A stretch of DNA of 64,000 nt from Fibrella aestuarina BUZ 2 (GCF_000331105.1 NC_020054.1:1725698-1789697), one strand, 5' to 3'; counted from the first letter of the stretch, positions 8,639-16,659 are shown. A program made the numbers and translations. The notes: generated by a model from the letters alone, not told the origin.

Positions 8639-9294
8639 CGCAGTAGGCTGGTTAGTTTTTTCAGGCAATCACTTTTCGTATTGCGGATCACCTGCTCATT
8701 TTTTAGTTTTCCTTCGCGCACCATCACTTCCGTAATCGCTCCGTTGTCGAGGCCGTCTACCAGCCAGAGTGTCAGAATCTGTCGACAGTGCTTACCCGCC
8801 CGATCGAAGAGCAGCAGGTAGCGCGTCCATTGCTGCTGGTTGTGCAGCCACTGCTCCACATCCGGCAGCTCACTGGGCTCCATCGCCTGCCAAAAGGCTT
8901 CTTCGCGCCGGTCCCGGTTCTCTTCCTGACTCACGGCCTTATACCACAGGTTGCGGCAAATACTCACCAGATACGCCCGTAGAGGCGTTTGCGAACTGGG
9001 TACGTAGTGACCATCGAGCACGTTATGCAATACCGCCGTTATGGCCTCCCAGATAATATCTTCTGGCTCCTTGACGAAATACAGCCCGTTTTGTTTACTG
9101 CGTAGAAAGCGCGTCAGGAACGCCTGATTCTGTTCGTAGAGGGCTTCAATGGCTTTGTTTTGTGCCCGTTCTGTGCCCCGAAGCCCTGCTACGATGTCTG
9201 CATCGGTGAGCGGCTGCCTGCCGCCCAATAGCGTCTTTAGAGTCATATACAGCTGAGACAGGCTTTTGTAAGCAACAGGTTTCGGATGTAGCAC
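8635..9294 (-). CDS. ECF-type RNA polymerase sigma factor
   Basis: A 219-residue sigma-70-like protein. Region 2 is visible at about residues 45-125 (F-L-T-R-F-L, then E-D-I-I-W-E-A with an R-A-Y-L-V-S-I-C-R-N-L-W-Y helix). A region 4 helix-turn-helix lies near the C-terminus (L-D-N-G-A-I-T-E-V-M through Q-V-I-R-N-T-K-S-D-C-L-K-K-L). A second possible start (M-T-L-K-T-L-L, ATG at 9244-9246) would give 203 residues, and I cannot decide between them. It is coupled by ATGA to the anti-sigma gene. Sigma/anti-sigma pairs beside CHAT genes suggest control of the CHAT cluster, but no target promoter is visible. Confidence 0.88.
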   Translation of the reverse strand: MLHPKPVAYKSLSQLYMTLKTLLGGRQPLTDADIVAGLRGTERAQNKAIEALYEQNQAFLTRFLRSKQNGLYFVKEPEDIIWEAITAVLHNVLDGHYVPSSQTPLRAYLVSICRNLWYKAVSQEENRDRREEAFWQAMEPSELPDVEQWLHNQQQWTRYLLLFDRAGKHCRQILTLWLVDGLDNGAITEVMVREGKLKNEQVIRNTKSDCLKKLTSLLR

Positions 9295-9543
9295 CGCCAG
9301 ACGGGCGACTACCTACAAAACAGCTGTTAAAGGTAAGTGGCGCACCGTATTTCTGCTCAAAAGCTTGCACTGGCTTTTTTGCCCGACCTGATTAGCCTGT
9401 TCGTAAGTAATAAATCAGATGAAGTCTGTCCACCACTGTTCGTTGTGGAAGAGTCGCTGGGGTTGGGTCCACGTTTCTCAGGTTGTCGCAAAGCCCCCTT
9501 CAGGCTGGCGTATTTCCCCTCCCCCGTGGACGGTAGACAGGCG

Positions 9544-9551
9544 TATCTTTG
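9544..9551 (+). promoter_or_regulatory. Bacteroidota -7 promoter element before the VOC gene
   Basis: TATCTTTG matches the Bacteroidota -7 consensus TAnnTTTG exactly and lies 25 nt before the VOC start codon. I do not see a good TTG at the -33 position. The 282-bp gap 9295-9576 contains this element and otherwise no gene; it must also hold the promoter of the ECF sigma gene, which I cannot pinpoint. Confidence 0.6.
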
Positions 9552-9576
9552 AGCGGTAACCAAACCAGTAAACAAC

Positions 9577-10038
9577 ATGAGCAAGATCACCACGTTTCTG
9601 ACCTACAACAACCAGGCGGAAGAGGCGGTAAGGCACTACACAGCCATTTTTCCGAACTCGGAAATCAAGCACATCAGCTATTACAACGAAGGGGGGCATT
9701 TGCCAGAAGGCACGGCCATGTCGGTGGTGTTCATCCTGAATGGGCAGACGTATTATGCACTCAACGCGGGATCGGGTTTTGGGTTTTCCGAGGGAATGTC
9801 GCTGCTCGTGACCTGCGAGACGCAGACCGAAATTGACGCCTATTGGCAAAAGCTGACGGAAGGCGGCCAACCCGGGCCCTGTGGCTGGCTCAAAGACAAG
9901 TTTGGGGTTTCGTGGCAGGTAGTCCCCGAAGGACTCGACAAGTTATTGCAGCACAGCGATCCCGCGAAAGCAAAGCGGGTGATGGCCGCTATGATGAAGA
10001 TGTCGAAACTTGATGTCGCCGCCCTGGAAGCCGCGTAA
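9577..10038 (+). CDS. VOC superfamily protein, PhnB/3-demethylubiquinone methyltransferase-like
   Basis: A 153-residue cytoplasmic protein of the vicinal-oxygen-chelate fold, PhnB-like branch. It opens with I-T-T-F-L-T-Y-N-N-Q-A-E-E-A-V and an F-P-N-S-E-I segment. The signature C-G-W-L-K-D-K-F-G-V-S-W-Q-V-V-P follows near residues 108-124, and the C-terminus has the family's A-K-A-K-R-V-M-A-A-M-M-K-M helix. Members are common in soil bacteria, and most have no proven reaction. It stands alone, with its own promoter upstream and a palindromic hairpin at its 3' end. Confidence 0.92.
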   Translation: MSKITTFLTYNNQAEEAVRHYTAIFPNSEIKHISYYNEGGHLPEGTAMSVVFILNGQTYYALNAGSGFGFSEGMSLLVTCETQTEIDAYWQKLTEGGQPGPCGWLKDKFGVSWQVVPEGLDKLLQHSDPAKAKRVMAAMMKMSKLDVAALEAA

Positions 10039-10046
10039 GTGGTTAT

Positions 10047-10105
10047 AAACCTATAAGGTCTTAGACGGGGTCGCCTAGACGGGGTCGCCCAGACCTTATA
10101 GGTTT
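10047..10105. terminator. Family-1 palindromic hairpin with a tandem duplication in the loop
   Basis: AAACCTATAAGGTCT at 10047-10061 and its exact reverse complement at 10091-10105 form a 15-bp stem between the convergent VOC and amidase genes. The loop is two tandem copies of TAGACGGGGTCGCC (10062-10075, 10076-10089). The same stem recurs at 39089 and 58158. In each place it sits directly after stop codons, so I read it as a bidirectional transcription terminator derived from a dispersed repeat. Confidence 0.8.
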
Positions 10106-10115
10106 TGGCCTAGTG

Positions 10116-11252
10116 CTACGTCCAGTAAGGGAACTTGCGTTTGGTGAAGATGGCCTTCGGGATCATGGCGTGTACACCCAGCGTCTGATCCACCACCTGG
10201 CTCACTTCAAAGTCGACGCCTGTGCTGGCGATCGACAGGGCTTCGTTGAACGTAAAGCCCAACTCGTCTTTCATGAACGTAACGGCTTCGGTCAGCGCGT
10301 TTTTCATGGCTTTGTTCAGGTCTTTGTCGAGCCCCACAGCAATGAAATGCGTGGGTGTTTCGGCGCGGGGCATGGTCAGCTTCTTGCCTTTGTGCACGAT
10401 AAATTTGGCCGTAAGGGTCAGCGCCGTTTCGATGGCCACCCCACTCACTTCGCCGTTGCCCTGCGCGCCGTGTCCGTCGCCGGTGGTGAACATCCCACCC
10501 GGTACCGACACCGGCAGGTATAGCGTAGTACCTTTGGTCAGGTGCTTGATGTCGAGGTTGCCGCCGAAAAAGGCGGGTGGAATGGAACTGACGCGGCCCG
10601 TTTCAGGGGGCGGCGACAGCGCCATCACGCCCATAAACGGCTTGAGTGGAATCTCGACACCCTCTTTCAATATGGCCACTTTTCGTTTGGCATCGTAACG
10701 GTACACAAACGTTTCGCGGCTGGTGACCGCCTCGGGGATGCCCCCGCCACCGGGCCACACGCTGTTAACGCCGAAACCGGCCGGAAACGTTAGGTCGAGC
10801 ATCCGAATCTCGAGCGTGTCGCCGGGCTGGGCACCGTCGATGGCAATGGGGCCGGTGAGCATGTGGCCGCGAATCCCCGATGGTTCGGGTTTCACGGTCT
10901 TCATGATGGCGATCACCTCCTGCGCGTGGGCGTCGATGGGCAGGTTGTTTTTCGTGTAAAACTCCTCGGGATTGGTGCGGCTCACCCCCGACGGATTGAC
11001 GGTTTGAATCTCGACCACGTCGCCGTCCTTGACCGTGTACACCGCAGGTACGTTAGCGCCAAAGTAGCCCCACACCATGTTTTCGGGTAGGGAGCGAACC
11101 ACATGGTCGGGCTTAATACGGGCCGGTTCGGGGCGGGTGGCTGGTTCGTCGGGCAGCAGGGCCGAGGCGGCTGCGGGGAAGCTGGCAACCGATAAAGCTG
11201 CCAGCCCACTCTGGGCGGTCCGGCGTAAAAAATGGCGTCGAGATGGTATCAT
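10116..11252 (-). CDS. Tat-exported acetamidase/formamidase family protein
   Basis: A 378-residue protein of the FmdA/AmdA family, which hydrolyses short amides to carboxylate and ammonia. It begins with a twin-arginine signal (S-R-R-H-F-L-R-R followed by a hydrophobic stretch ending A-A-A-S-A), so it is folded in the cytoplasm and exported. The conserved core is visible: G-H-M-L-T-G-P-I, G-D-T-L-E-I, then G-G-N-L-D and G-G-M-F-T-T-G-D-G-H-G-A-Q-G-N-G-E, the metal-site region of the family. It stands alone between two terminator hairpins. The native amide is unknown. Many Bacteroidota homologues are exported in this way, so the role is probably extracytoplasmic nitrogen or carbon scavenging (inference). 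Confidence 0.92.
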   Translation of the reverse strand: MIPSRRHFLRRTAQSGLAALSVASFPAAASALLPDEPATRPEPARIKPDHVVRSLPENMVWGYFGANVPAVYTVKDGDVVEIQTVNPSGVSRTNPEEFYTKNNLPIDAHAQEVIAIMKTVKPEPSGIRGHMLTGPIAIDGAQPGDTLEIRMLDLTFPAGFGVNSVWPGGGGIPEAVTSRETFVYRYDAKRKVAILKEGVEIPLKPFMGVMALSPPPETGRVSSIPPAFFGGNLDIKHLTKGTTLYLPVSVPGGMFTTGDGHGAQGNGEVSGVAIETALTLTAKFIVHKGKKLTMPRAETPTHFIAVGLDKDLNKAMKNALTEAVTFMKDELGFTFNEALSIASTGVDFEVSQVVDQTLGVHAMIPKAIFTKRKFPYWT

Positions 11253-11360
11253 CAGGTTGTCTGGTTATCGCGTAAGGAGCGGTATGTAAGGTAAAAAATA
11301 GCCATCGCAAACGCACGTCATTCAACCCGCATCAGCCCATAGATAACCCGATTTGCCCAC

Positions 11361-11416
11361 AAAAAAACACCGCTGCCAGCGGGCGACTGGTTTAGAGTCA
11401 CGGGCTGGCAGCGGTG
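11361..11416 (-). terminator. Rho-independent terminator of the first GMC operon
   Basis: Read on the minus strand, a perfect 13-bp stem (11404-11416 with 11368-11380; arm CACCGCTGCCAGC on the plus strand) is followed at once by a run of seven U residues (the plus-strand A tract at 11361-11367). It lies 40 bp beyond the stop codon of the GMC dehydrogenase gene. Confidence 0.88.
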
Positions 11417-11456
11417 CTGGGTACTCCGCCCTTGCTGGGCAGGCTATTCGGCATTC

Positions 11457-13172
11457 TTACAGGTTCCCTTTCTTCATTTCCTTCACGGCATAATCGGCCG
11501 AGCGGGCCGTAAACGCCATGTAGGTGAGCGAGGGGTTCTGCGTGCTGGTCGAGGTCATGCTGGCGCCGTCGGTAACAAACACATTTTTCACCGCATGGAG
11601 CTGATTCCACTTGTTGAGCAGCGAGGTCTTAGGGTCTTTACCCATGCGCACGCCGCCCATCTCGTGGATGTCGAGGCCGGGGTTCCGCTTGTCGTCGCGG
11701 GTGCGGATGTTGGTGAAGCCGGCCGCCGTAAACATCTCGGTCATCTGCTCCAGGTAATCCTTCACCATTTTCTCGTCGTTGTCGTCATACGCCACCGCGA
11801 TTTTGAGTTGCGGAATGCCATACGGGTCTTTCAGCGACTTGTCGAGGGCGACGTAATTGCTCTCTTTCGGGATGGTTTCGCCCATCATGTGTGAGCCTAC
11901 GTACCAGCCGCCCAACGTTTCGGTCAGCAGGTTGGCTTTGAGGTCGGCACCGATGCCCTCCTGGCTATTGCGCGAGATACGACCTGCCGAGAAACCCGCC
12001 GCATAGCCGCGCAGGAAGTCGGTCTCCTGCTTGTGCAGGTTGCGGAAACGCGGAATGTACGGGCTGTTGGGCCGCCGACCGTCGGTGGTGCTGTCCAGGA
12101 AGCCATCGTACTGCCCCGAAATACCCGCCCGGTAATTGTGGAAGGCGACGTATTTGCCCATCAGGCCGTTGTCGTTACCCAACCCGTTGGGGAAGCGGCT
12201 CGACGTGGAGTTGAGCAGGATCAGGTTGGTGTTCAGCGCGGCGGCATTCACGAAAATAATGCGGGCGTAATACTCCGTCATCTGCTTCGTGTTGGCGTCG
12301 ACGACGCGCACACCCGTCGCTTTTTTCTTTCCTTCGTCGTAGATGATTGAGTGCACCACCGAGTTGGGGCGTAGCGTCATTTTGCCGCTTTTCGCCGCCC
12401 AGGGAATGGTGGTGGCGTTGCTGCTGAAATAGCCGCCGAAGGGACAACCCCGCTCGCAGATGGTGCGGTGCTGGCACTGCGCCCGGCCCTGCTGCGCGTG
12501 AATCGGCTTCGGCTGGGTCAGGTGCGCGGCGCGGCCCATGATCACGGGGCGGCTGTTCTGGTACTTTTTGGCCATCTGCTGGCTGAAATAGTTCTCCACG
12601 CAGTTCCACTCGTGGGCGGGCAGAAACTCGCCGTCGGGCAGTTGGGGCAAGCCGTCTTTGTTGCCGCTGATGCCGGCAAACTTCTCCACGTAGCTGTACC
12701 AGGGCGCAATGTCGGCGTAGCGGATAGGCCAATCCACGGCGAAGCCATCGCGGGCGGGGCCGTCAAAATCGAAGTCGCTCCAGCGCTGGGTTTGCCGCGC
12801 CCACATCAGCGATTTACCGCCGACCTGATAGCCGCGAATCCAGTCGAAGGGTTTCTCCTGCACATACGGGTGCTCGGCATCTTTCACGAAAAACTGTTCG
12901 GTGCCTTCGTAAAAGGCGTAGCATTTGCTGATGATCGGGTTGGCCTCCCGCACATCCTGTTTGAGCTGGTTGCGGTGCTCAAACTCCCAGGGTTGCATGT
13001 TGGTGGTGGGGTAGTCGGTCACGTGCCGCACGTCGCGGCCCCGTTCCAGCACCAGTGTCCGCAGGCCTTTGCCCGTTAATTCTTTGGCGGCCCAGCCGCC
13101 GCTGATCCCCGACCCAATCACGATGGCGTCGTAGGTGTTGGCGGCCTGAGCGTCGATATTCAGATAAGACAT
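11457..13172 (-). CDS. FAD-dependent GMC sugar dehydrogenase, large subunit, with 3Fe-4S-type cysteine motif (copy 1)
   Basis: A 571-residue GMC-family dehydrogenase. The FAD dinucleotide fold is G-S-G-I-S-G-G at residues 20-26, with L-E-R-G at the end of the second strand. The C-terminal catalytic region is D-I-H-E-M-G-G-V-R-M-G and T-Q-N-P-S-L-T-Y. Cys233, Cys239 and Cys243 have the spacing C-x5-C-x3-C, the ligand pattern of the 3Fe-4S cluster in bacterial FAD-glucose dehydrogenase alpha subunits. There is no signal peptide. The preceding gene encodes a Tat-signal small subunit, so the protein is probably exported folded as its passenger and passes electrons to the respiratory chain. It is a clear paralogue of the gene at 14935. 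The substrate is a sugar or glycoside by family; which one is unknown. Confidence 0.9.
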   Translation of the reverse strand: MSYLNIDAQAANTYDAIVIGSGISGGWAAKELTGKGLRTLVLERGRDVRHVTDYPTTNMQPWEFEHRNQLKQDVREANPIISKCYAFYEGTEQFFVKDAEHPYVQEKPFDWIRGYQVGGKSLMWARQTQRWSDFDFDGPARDGFAVDWPIRYADIAPWYSYVEKFAGISGNKDGLPQLPDGEFLPAHEWNCVENYFSQQMAKKYQNSRPVIMGRAAHLTQPKPIHAQQGRAQCQHRTICERGCPFGGYFSSNATTIPWAAKSGKMTLRPNSVVHSIIYDEGKKKATGVRVVDANTKQMTEYYARIIFVNAAALNTNLILLNSTSSRFPNGLGNDNGLMGKYVAFHNYRAGISGQYDGFLDSTTDGRRPNSPYIPRFRNLHKQETDFLRGYAAGFSAGRISRNSQEGIGADLKANLLTETLGGWYVGSHMMGETIPKESNYVALDKSLKDPYGIPQLKIAVAYDDNDEKMVKDYLEQMTEMFTAAGFTNIRTRDDKRNPGLDIHEMGGVRMGKDPKTSLLNKWNQLHAVKNVFVTDGASMTSTSTQNPSLTYMAFTARSADYAVKEMKKGNL

Positions 13173-13190
13173 AGCTTGGCGTAAGGCGCG

Positions 13191-13733
13191 TTATTTCGTT
13201 TGAGAAATGGGTTTAGCGGGCACAGGCACGCAGCCGTGGTAGCGACCCGGTATCATTTCGTAATGCGTCAGGTTGGTCATCACGTATTCCGAGGTCATGT
13301 AGCCGCGGATGGTCAGCCCTTTCACCAACTGGTAAAAGGCTTTCTGGTCGGCGTCGGTCGACTGTTCCATCCGTTTCAGCACATCGATGCGCTGCGCCGT
13401 GTCGGCCTCCGTAAAAGGCCGGTTGTAGGTTTGCCGGGCTAGTGCGTCGGCGGCGTTCAGCCCGTTCGACAGCGTGGTCTGGGCTTTGGGTTCGTAGCAA
13501 TCGGCCACCATCTTCTGCACAAACGTCGCGACACCCAGCGATTTGGCACCCGGCGTATCGGTTTCGGGAATGAAGGTGTCGACAACGCCCGTAAGCAGCG
13601 CGGTTTGGTCGGCCGTGAACGCGTTGGGCAACGTACCCAGCGACTGACGGCTCCAGCCATTGGCCCATTCGGGTACAACCAGCATGGCCCCCAACGACGC
13701 CGACAGCGTTTGTAATGCTTGTCTCCGTTTCAT
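13191..13733 (-). CDS. Gluconate 2-dehydrogenase subunit 3 family protein, Tat-exported small subunit (copy 1)
   Basis: A 180-residue small subunit that partners the GMC protein encoded 18 bp downstream. The N-terminus M-K-R-R-Q-A-L-Q-T-L followed by a hydrophobic stretch reads as a twin-arginine signal, although it lacks the usual F at the third position after the arginines. The family pattern is present: T-A-D-Q-T-A-L-L-T-G-V-V-D-T-F-I-P, then D-T-P-G-A-K-S-L-G-V, and the C-terminal G-Y-M-T-S-E-Y-V-M-T-N and P-G-R-Y-H-G-C-V-P-V. In related dehydrogenases this subunit carries the large subunit through the Tat pore and stabilises it. It is a paralogue of the gene at 16660. Confidence 0.9.
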   Translation of the reverse strand: MKRRQALQTLSASLGAMLVVPEWANGWSRQSLGTLPNAFTADQTALLTGVVDTFIPETDTPGAKSLGVATFVQKMVADCYEPKAQTTLSNGLNAADALARQTYNRPFTEADTAQRIDVLKRMEQSTDADQKAFYQLVKGLTIRGYMTSEYVMTNLTHYEMIPGRYHGCVPVPAKPISQTK

Positions 13734-13848
13734 GAATTGATTATCGACACGAACTGTCAGTTAAGTAACAACGTGGTAGCAAGACAAATTCGTACCAGCG
13801 AAGTTACGTGGCAGTTTAGTTGTAATTAGTAGGGTTAATCCTAGATTT

Positions 13849-13986
13849 GGTCAGTTGCCTTCGGCGTCATTAGGCTTCGCGTCATTAGTGGTCAGTTGCC
13901 TTCGGCGTCATCCGTTGTTTTTACGATGAATGACAACGAATGACCATGAATGACGCGAAGCCTAATGACGCCGAAGGCAACTGACC
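13849..13986. repeat. Family-2 repeat: perfect 38-bp inverted repeat with an internal third copy
   Basis: Positions 13849-13886 and 13949-13986 are exact reverse complements over 38 bp. The 22-nt outer segment of the left arm is repeated directly at 13890-13911. The arms are built of GTCAT/ATGAC words around GC-rich GGC...GCC cores. It lies in the gap between the small-subunit gene at 13191 and the TIM-barrel gene, touching the latter's stop codon. Related hairpins lie at 25918, 42424 and 57192. It could fold into a very stable stem and terminate transcription. The rest of the 254-bp gap shows nothing else. Confidence 0.9.
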
Positions 13987-13987
13987 A

Positions 13988-14848
13988 TCAATTCCGCAAA
14001 CTCTTCAGATAGGCGATGCTGGCGGGCATTTGCTCGAACTCCTTGTTGCTTTCGTCTTCAATGAAGAAGTGCTTGATGCCGATGCGGTTGGCTTCTTTCA
14101 AAATGCCTACAAAATCAGCCTGACCCGCGCCCACCACGACGTCGTTTTCGGGTGGGGTGCCGCCCGTGAGGTCGCCTTTGATGCCCTTTTTGAGGTCTTT
14201 CACGTGCATCAGTTTCCAGCGGTTGCCATACTTTTTCAGCAGGGCTACCGGGTCGGCCCCGCCGTGGAGGGTCCAGAGCACGTCCATCTCGAATGACACG
14301 TACCTGGGATCGGTGTTCTGGATGATGTAGTCCATCAGGGTGCCGTCGCCGTGCTTCTGGAACTCATACCCGTGATCGTGGTAGCAGAATGTCAGCCCGT
14401 TGTCGCGCATCACCTTGCCAATCGCGTTGAAATCGGCCACGGCTTTCTTGGCGTTGTCGAGGGTGAAGTTGCCTTTCTGATGTGGAATCCAGGCGCACAT
14501 CACGTAGCTGGCACCCAGCGCTTTGGCGTTGTTGGCGGCTTCCTGCGGGTTGGCCACCAACTGCTCATAGCCGCCGCCCGTCGATGGAATGCTGATGCCG
14601 CGTTCGTTACAGGCTTTTTTGAACTCGGCCGCCGTTATGCCTTTGGGCGCGCCGCCTTCCAGTTCGGTAAAGCCCAGTGCCTTGATAGTGTCGAGCGTGG
14701 CGATAATGCCCTTAGGGAAGGCGTTACGGAAGGTGTAAGCCTGCACGCCGAAGGCCGCTTTGTAAAGCGGTGCGCCTTTTTTCTGCCCGAACGACAGAGT
14801 CGCGCAGAGCGTCAGGCAAAGGAAGAGGGTCGTTTTTTTCGTACGCAT
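13988..14848 (-). CDS. Secreted TIM-barrel protein, sugar phosphate isomerase/epimerase (xylose isomerase-like) family
   Basis: A 286-residue protein with a signal peptide (residues 1-21, ending S-F-G-Q) and an xylose-isomerase-like TIM barrel. The family motifs are G-V-Q-A-Y-T-F-R, G-F-T-E-L-E-G-G, C-Y-H-D-H-G-Y-E-F with metal-type His residues, E-M-D-V-L-W, M-H-V-K-D-L and a terminal F-I-E-D-E-S-N. The Glu, His and Asp residues in these places bind a divalent metal in the family. It sits between two GMC/small-subunit pairs and is exported, so an action on periplasmic oxidised (3-keto) sugars or glycosides is a reasonable guess. Secreted barrels of this type occur in such pathways, but the reaction is not shown by the sequence. 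Confidence 0.88.
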   Translation of the reverse strand: MRTKKTTLFLCLTLCATLSFGQKKGAPLYKAAFGVQAYTFRNAFPKGIIATLDTIKALGFTELEGGAPKGITAAEFKKACNERGISIPSTGGGYEQLVANPQEAANNAKALGASYVMCAWIPHQKGNFTLDNAKKAVADFNAIGKVMRDNGLTFCYHDHGYEFQKHGDGTLMDYIIQNTDPRYVSFEMDVLWTLHGGADPVALLKKYGNRWKLMHVKDLKKGIKGDLTGGTPPENDVVVGAGQADFVGILKEANRIGIKHFFIEDESNKEFEQMPASIAYLKSLRN

Positions 14849-14897
14849 AAAGAATCGTATAGGTCTGGTTAATTGGTAGTCGTTTTTGTTTTTTTAC

Positions 14898-14926
14898 CTG
14901 TCATCCCTCCGTTGTCGGGATGACAG
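14898..14926 (-). terminator. Hairpin after the second GMC gene
   Basis: CTGTCATCCC at 14898-14907 and GGGATGACAG at 14917-14926 form a 10-bp perfect stem just downstream of the GMC stop codon at 14935. On the minus strand no U tract follows, so it is a plausible but not classical terminator. The arms contain the same GTCAT/ATGAC words as the family-2 repeats. Confidence 0.55.
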
Positions 14927-14934
14927 AAAACGTG

Positions 14935-16653
14935 TTACAGGTTTCGCTTTTTCAACTCCTTCACGGCATGATCTACGGCGCGGGCGGTGAGGGCCATGTA
15001 GGTAAGCGACGGGTTCTGCGTGCCGGTCGAGGTCATGCTGGCGCCATCGGTGACGAAGACATTTTTACAGGCGTGGAGTTGATTCCACTCGTTGAGCAAC
15101 GAGGTTTTGGGGTCTTTGCCCATGCGCACGCCGCCCATCTCGTGGATGTCGGAGCCGGGGTTTGATTTGGTGTCGGTAGCGCGCACATTCTTGAACCCCG
15201 CCAGCGTAAACATCTCCGTAATCTGCTCGTTGAAATCCTGCACCATCCGCGCGTCGTTGTCGGTCCATTTCGCCGACAAAATGATCTGCGGAATGCCATA
15301 TTTATCGGTCTGATCGGTCGAGAGCCGAACGTGATTTTCTTCGATCGGCACGCATTCGCCCATCATCCAGGCGCTGATGTTCCAGTTACCGTAGTGCGGG
15401 TTGAGGAGTTGCGCCTTCAGGTCATCGCCCAGCCCATCGCGGTTCGAGGTAAGGCCCCGCCCGCCGCCAATGCCAATGGCGTACCCCCGCAGAAACTGGG
15501 ATGCCGGCCCCGTCGTCTCCTGCTTGTACACATTGCGGAACCGGGGCATGTAGCCGTTGCTGGGGTTTTTGCCGTCGGTGCGTTTATCCTGAAGACCGTC
15601 GAATTCGGCGTTGGCTTTGCCCCGGTAGTTGTGCCACGACAGGTATTTGCCCATCAGGCCGTTGTCGTTGCCCAGCCCGTTGGGAAAACGGCCCGATTGG
15701 GAGTTGAGCAGGATGGCGTTGGAGTTGATGGCCGACGCGTTGACGAAGATGATGTTGGCGAAATACTCGATCGGTTCGAGCGAATTGGCATCGATGATAC
15801 GTACCCCAACGGCCTTCTTTTTGACCTCATCGTAGATCACCGACTGCACTACCGAGTGCGGCCGCAGGGTAAGCTTGCCCGTTCGGGCGGCCCAGGGCAG
15901 GGTTGAGGCGTTGCTGCTGAAATAGCCGCCGTAGGGGCAACCTCGCACGCACAACGCCCGGTGCTGGCATTTGGCGCGACCCTGTTCGCCATGGATGGCC
16001 TGCGGGTCGGTGATGTGCGCGGCGCGGCCCTGAATGAAGTGCCGGTCCTTGTAGTTTTTGTCGATCGACGCTTTGAGGTGTTGCTCCACGCAGCTCAGCT
16101 CGAAGGGAGGCAGAAATTCGCCGTCGGGCAGCACGTCGAGGCCGTCTTTGTTGCCACTGATGCCAGCGAATTTCTCGACGTGGCTATACCAGGGGGCCAG
16201 GTCTTTGTAGCGGATGGGCCAATCGATAGCGAAACCGTCGCGGGCGGGGCCGTCGAAATCGAAGTCGCTCCAGCGTTGGGTTTGCCGCGCCCACAGCAGC
16301 GATTTGCCGCCCACGTGGTAGCCCCGCGTCCAGGTGAAGGGTTGCTCTTCGATGATGGGTTGCTCGTCGGGTTTGATGGCCCAGTGGAGTGTTTCTTCGC
16401 GCATAAACGAGCGGCTGCTGTAGCGGTTGCGCACCTCGAGCGGCACCTGCCCCCGGTGCGGAAGCTCCCAGGGGTTGAGCATGGCCGTGGGGTAGTCGGC
16501 GATGTGCTTGACGTCGCGTCCCCGCTCCAGGACGAGCGTTTTCAGGCCTTTCTCGCACAGCTCTTTGGCCGCCCAGCCGCCGCTAATGCCCGACCCGATC
16601 ACGATGGCGTCGTAAGTATTGCGCTTCTTACTGTCGATGTTGAACGTAGCCAT
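14935..16653 (-). CDS. FAD-dependent GMC sugar dehydrogenase, large subunit, with 3Fe-4S-type cysteine motif (copy 2)
   Basis: A 572-residue paralogue of the dehydrogenase at 11457, alike over its whole length. It has the FAD motif G-S-G-I-S-G-G near residue 20, the W-A-R-Q-T-Q-R-W-S-D-F-D-F-D-G-P block, the cysteine set Cys229-x5-Cys235-x3-Cys239, and the C-terminal D-I-H-E-M-G-G-V-R-M-G and T-Q-N-P-S-L-T-Y. It has no signal peptide and lies 6 bp after its small-subunit gene, so the two are made and probably exported together by Tat. The regions around residues 75-100 and 330-400 differ most from copy 1, which suggests different substrates after duplication. Confidence 0.9.
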   Translation of the reverse strand: MATFNIDSKKRNTYDAIVIGSGISGGWAAKELCEKGLKTLVLERGRDVKHIADYPTAMLNPWELPHRGQVPLEVRNRYSSRSFMREETLHWAIKPDEQPIIEEQPFTWTRGYHVGGKSLLWARQTQRWSDFDFDGPARDGFAIDWPIRYKDLAPWYSHVEKFAGISGNKDGLDVLPDGEFLPPFELSCVEQHLKASIDKNYKDRHFIQGRAAHITDPQAIHGEQGRAKCQHRALCVRGCPYGGYFSSNASTLPWAARTGKLTLRPHSVVQSVIYDEVKKKAVGVRIIDANSLEPIEYFANIIFVNASAINSNAILLNSQSGRFPNGLGNDNGLMGKYLSWHNYRGKANAEFDGLQDKRTDGKNPSNGYMPRFRNVYKQETTGPASQFLRGYAIGIGGGRGLTSNRDGLGDDLKAQLLNPHYGNWNISAWMMGECVPIEENHVRLSTDQTDKYGIPQIILSAKWTDNDARMVQDFNEQITEMFTLAGFKNVRATDTKSNPGSDIHEMGGVRMGKDPKTSLLNEWNQLHACKNVFVTDGASMTSTGTQNPSLTYMALTARAVDHAVKELKKRNL

Positions 16654-16659
16654 TGCGAT

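Noticed and set aside
13849..13986. CRISPR array or insertion-sequence ends at the long inverted repeat
   Set aside because: Repeats are inverted, not direct with regular spacers, and there is no transposase or Cas gene nearby.
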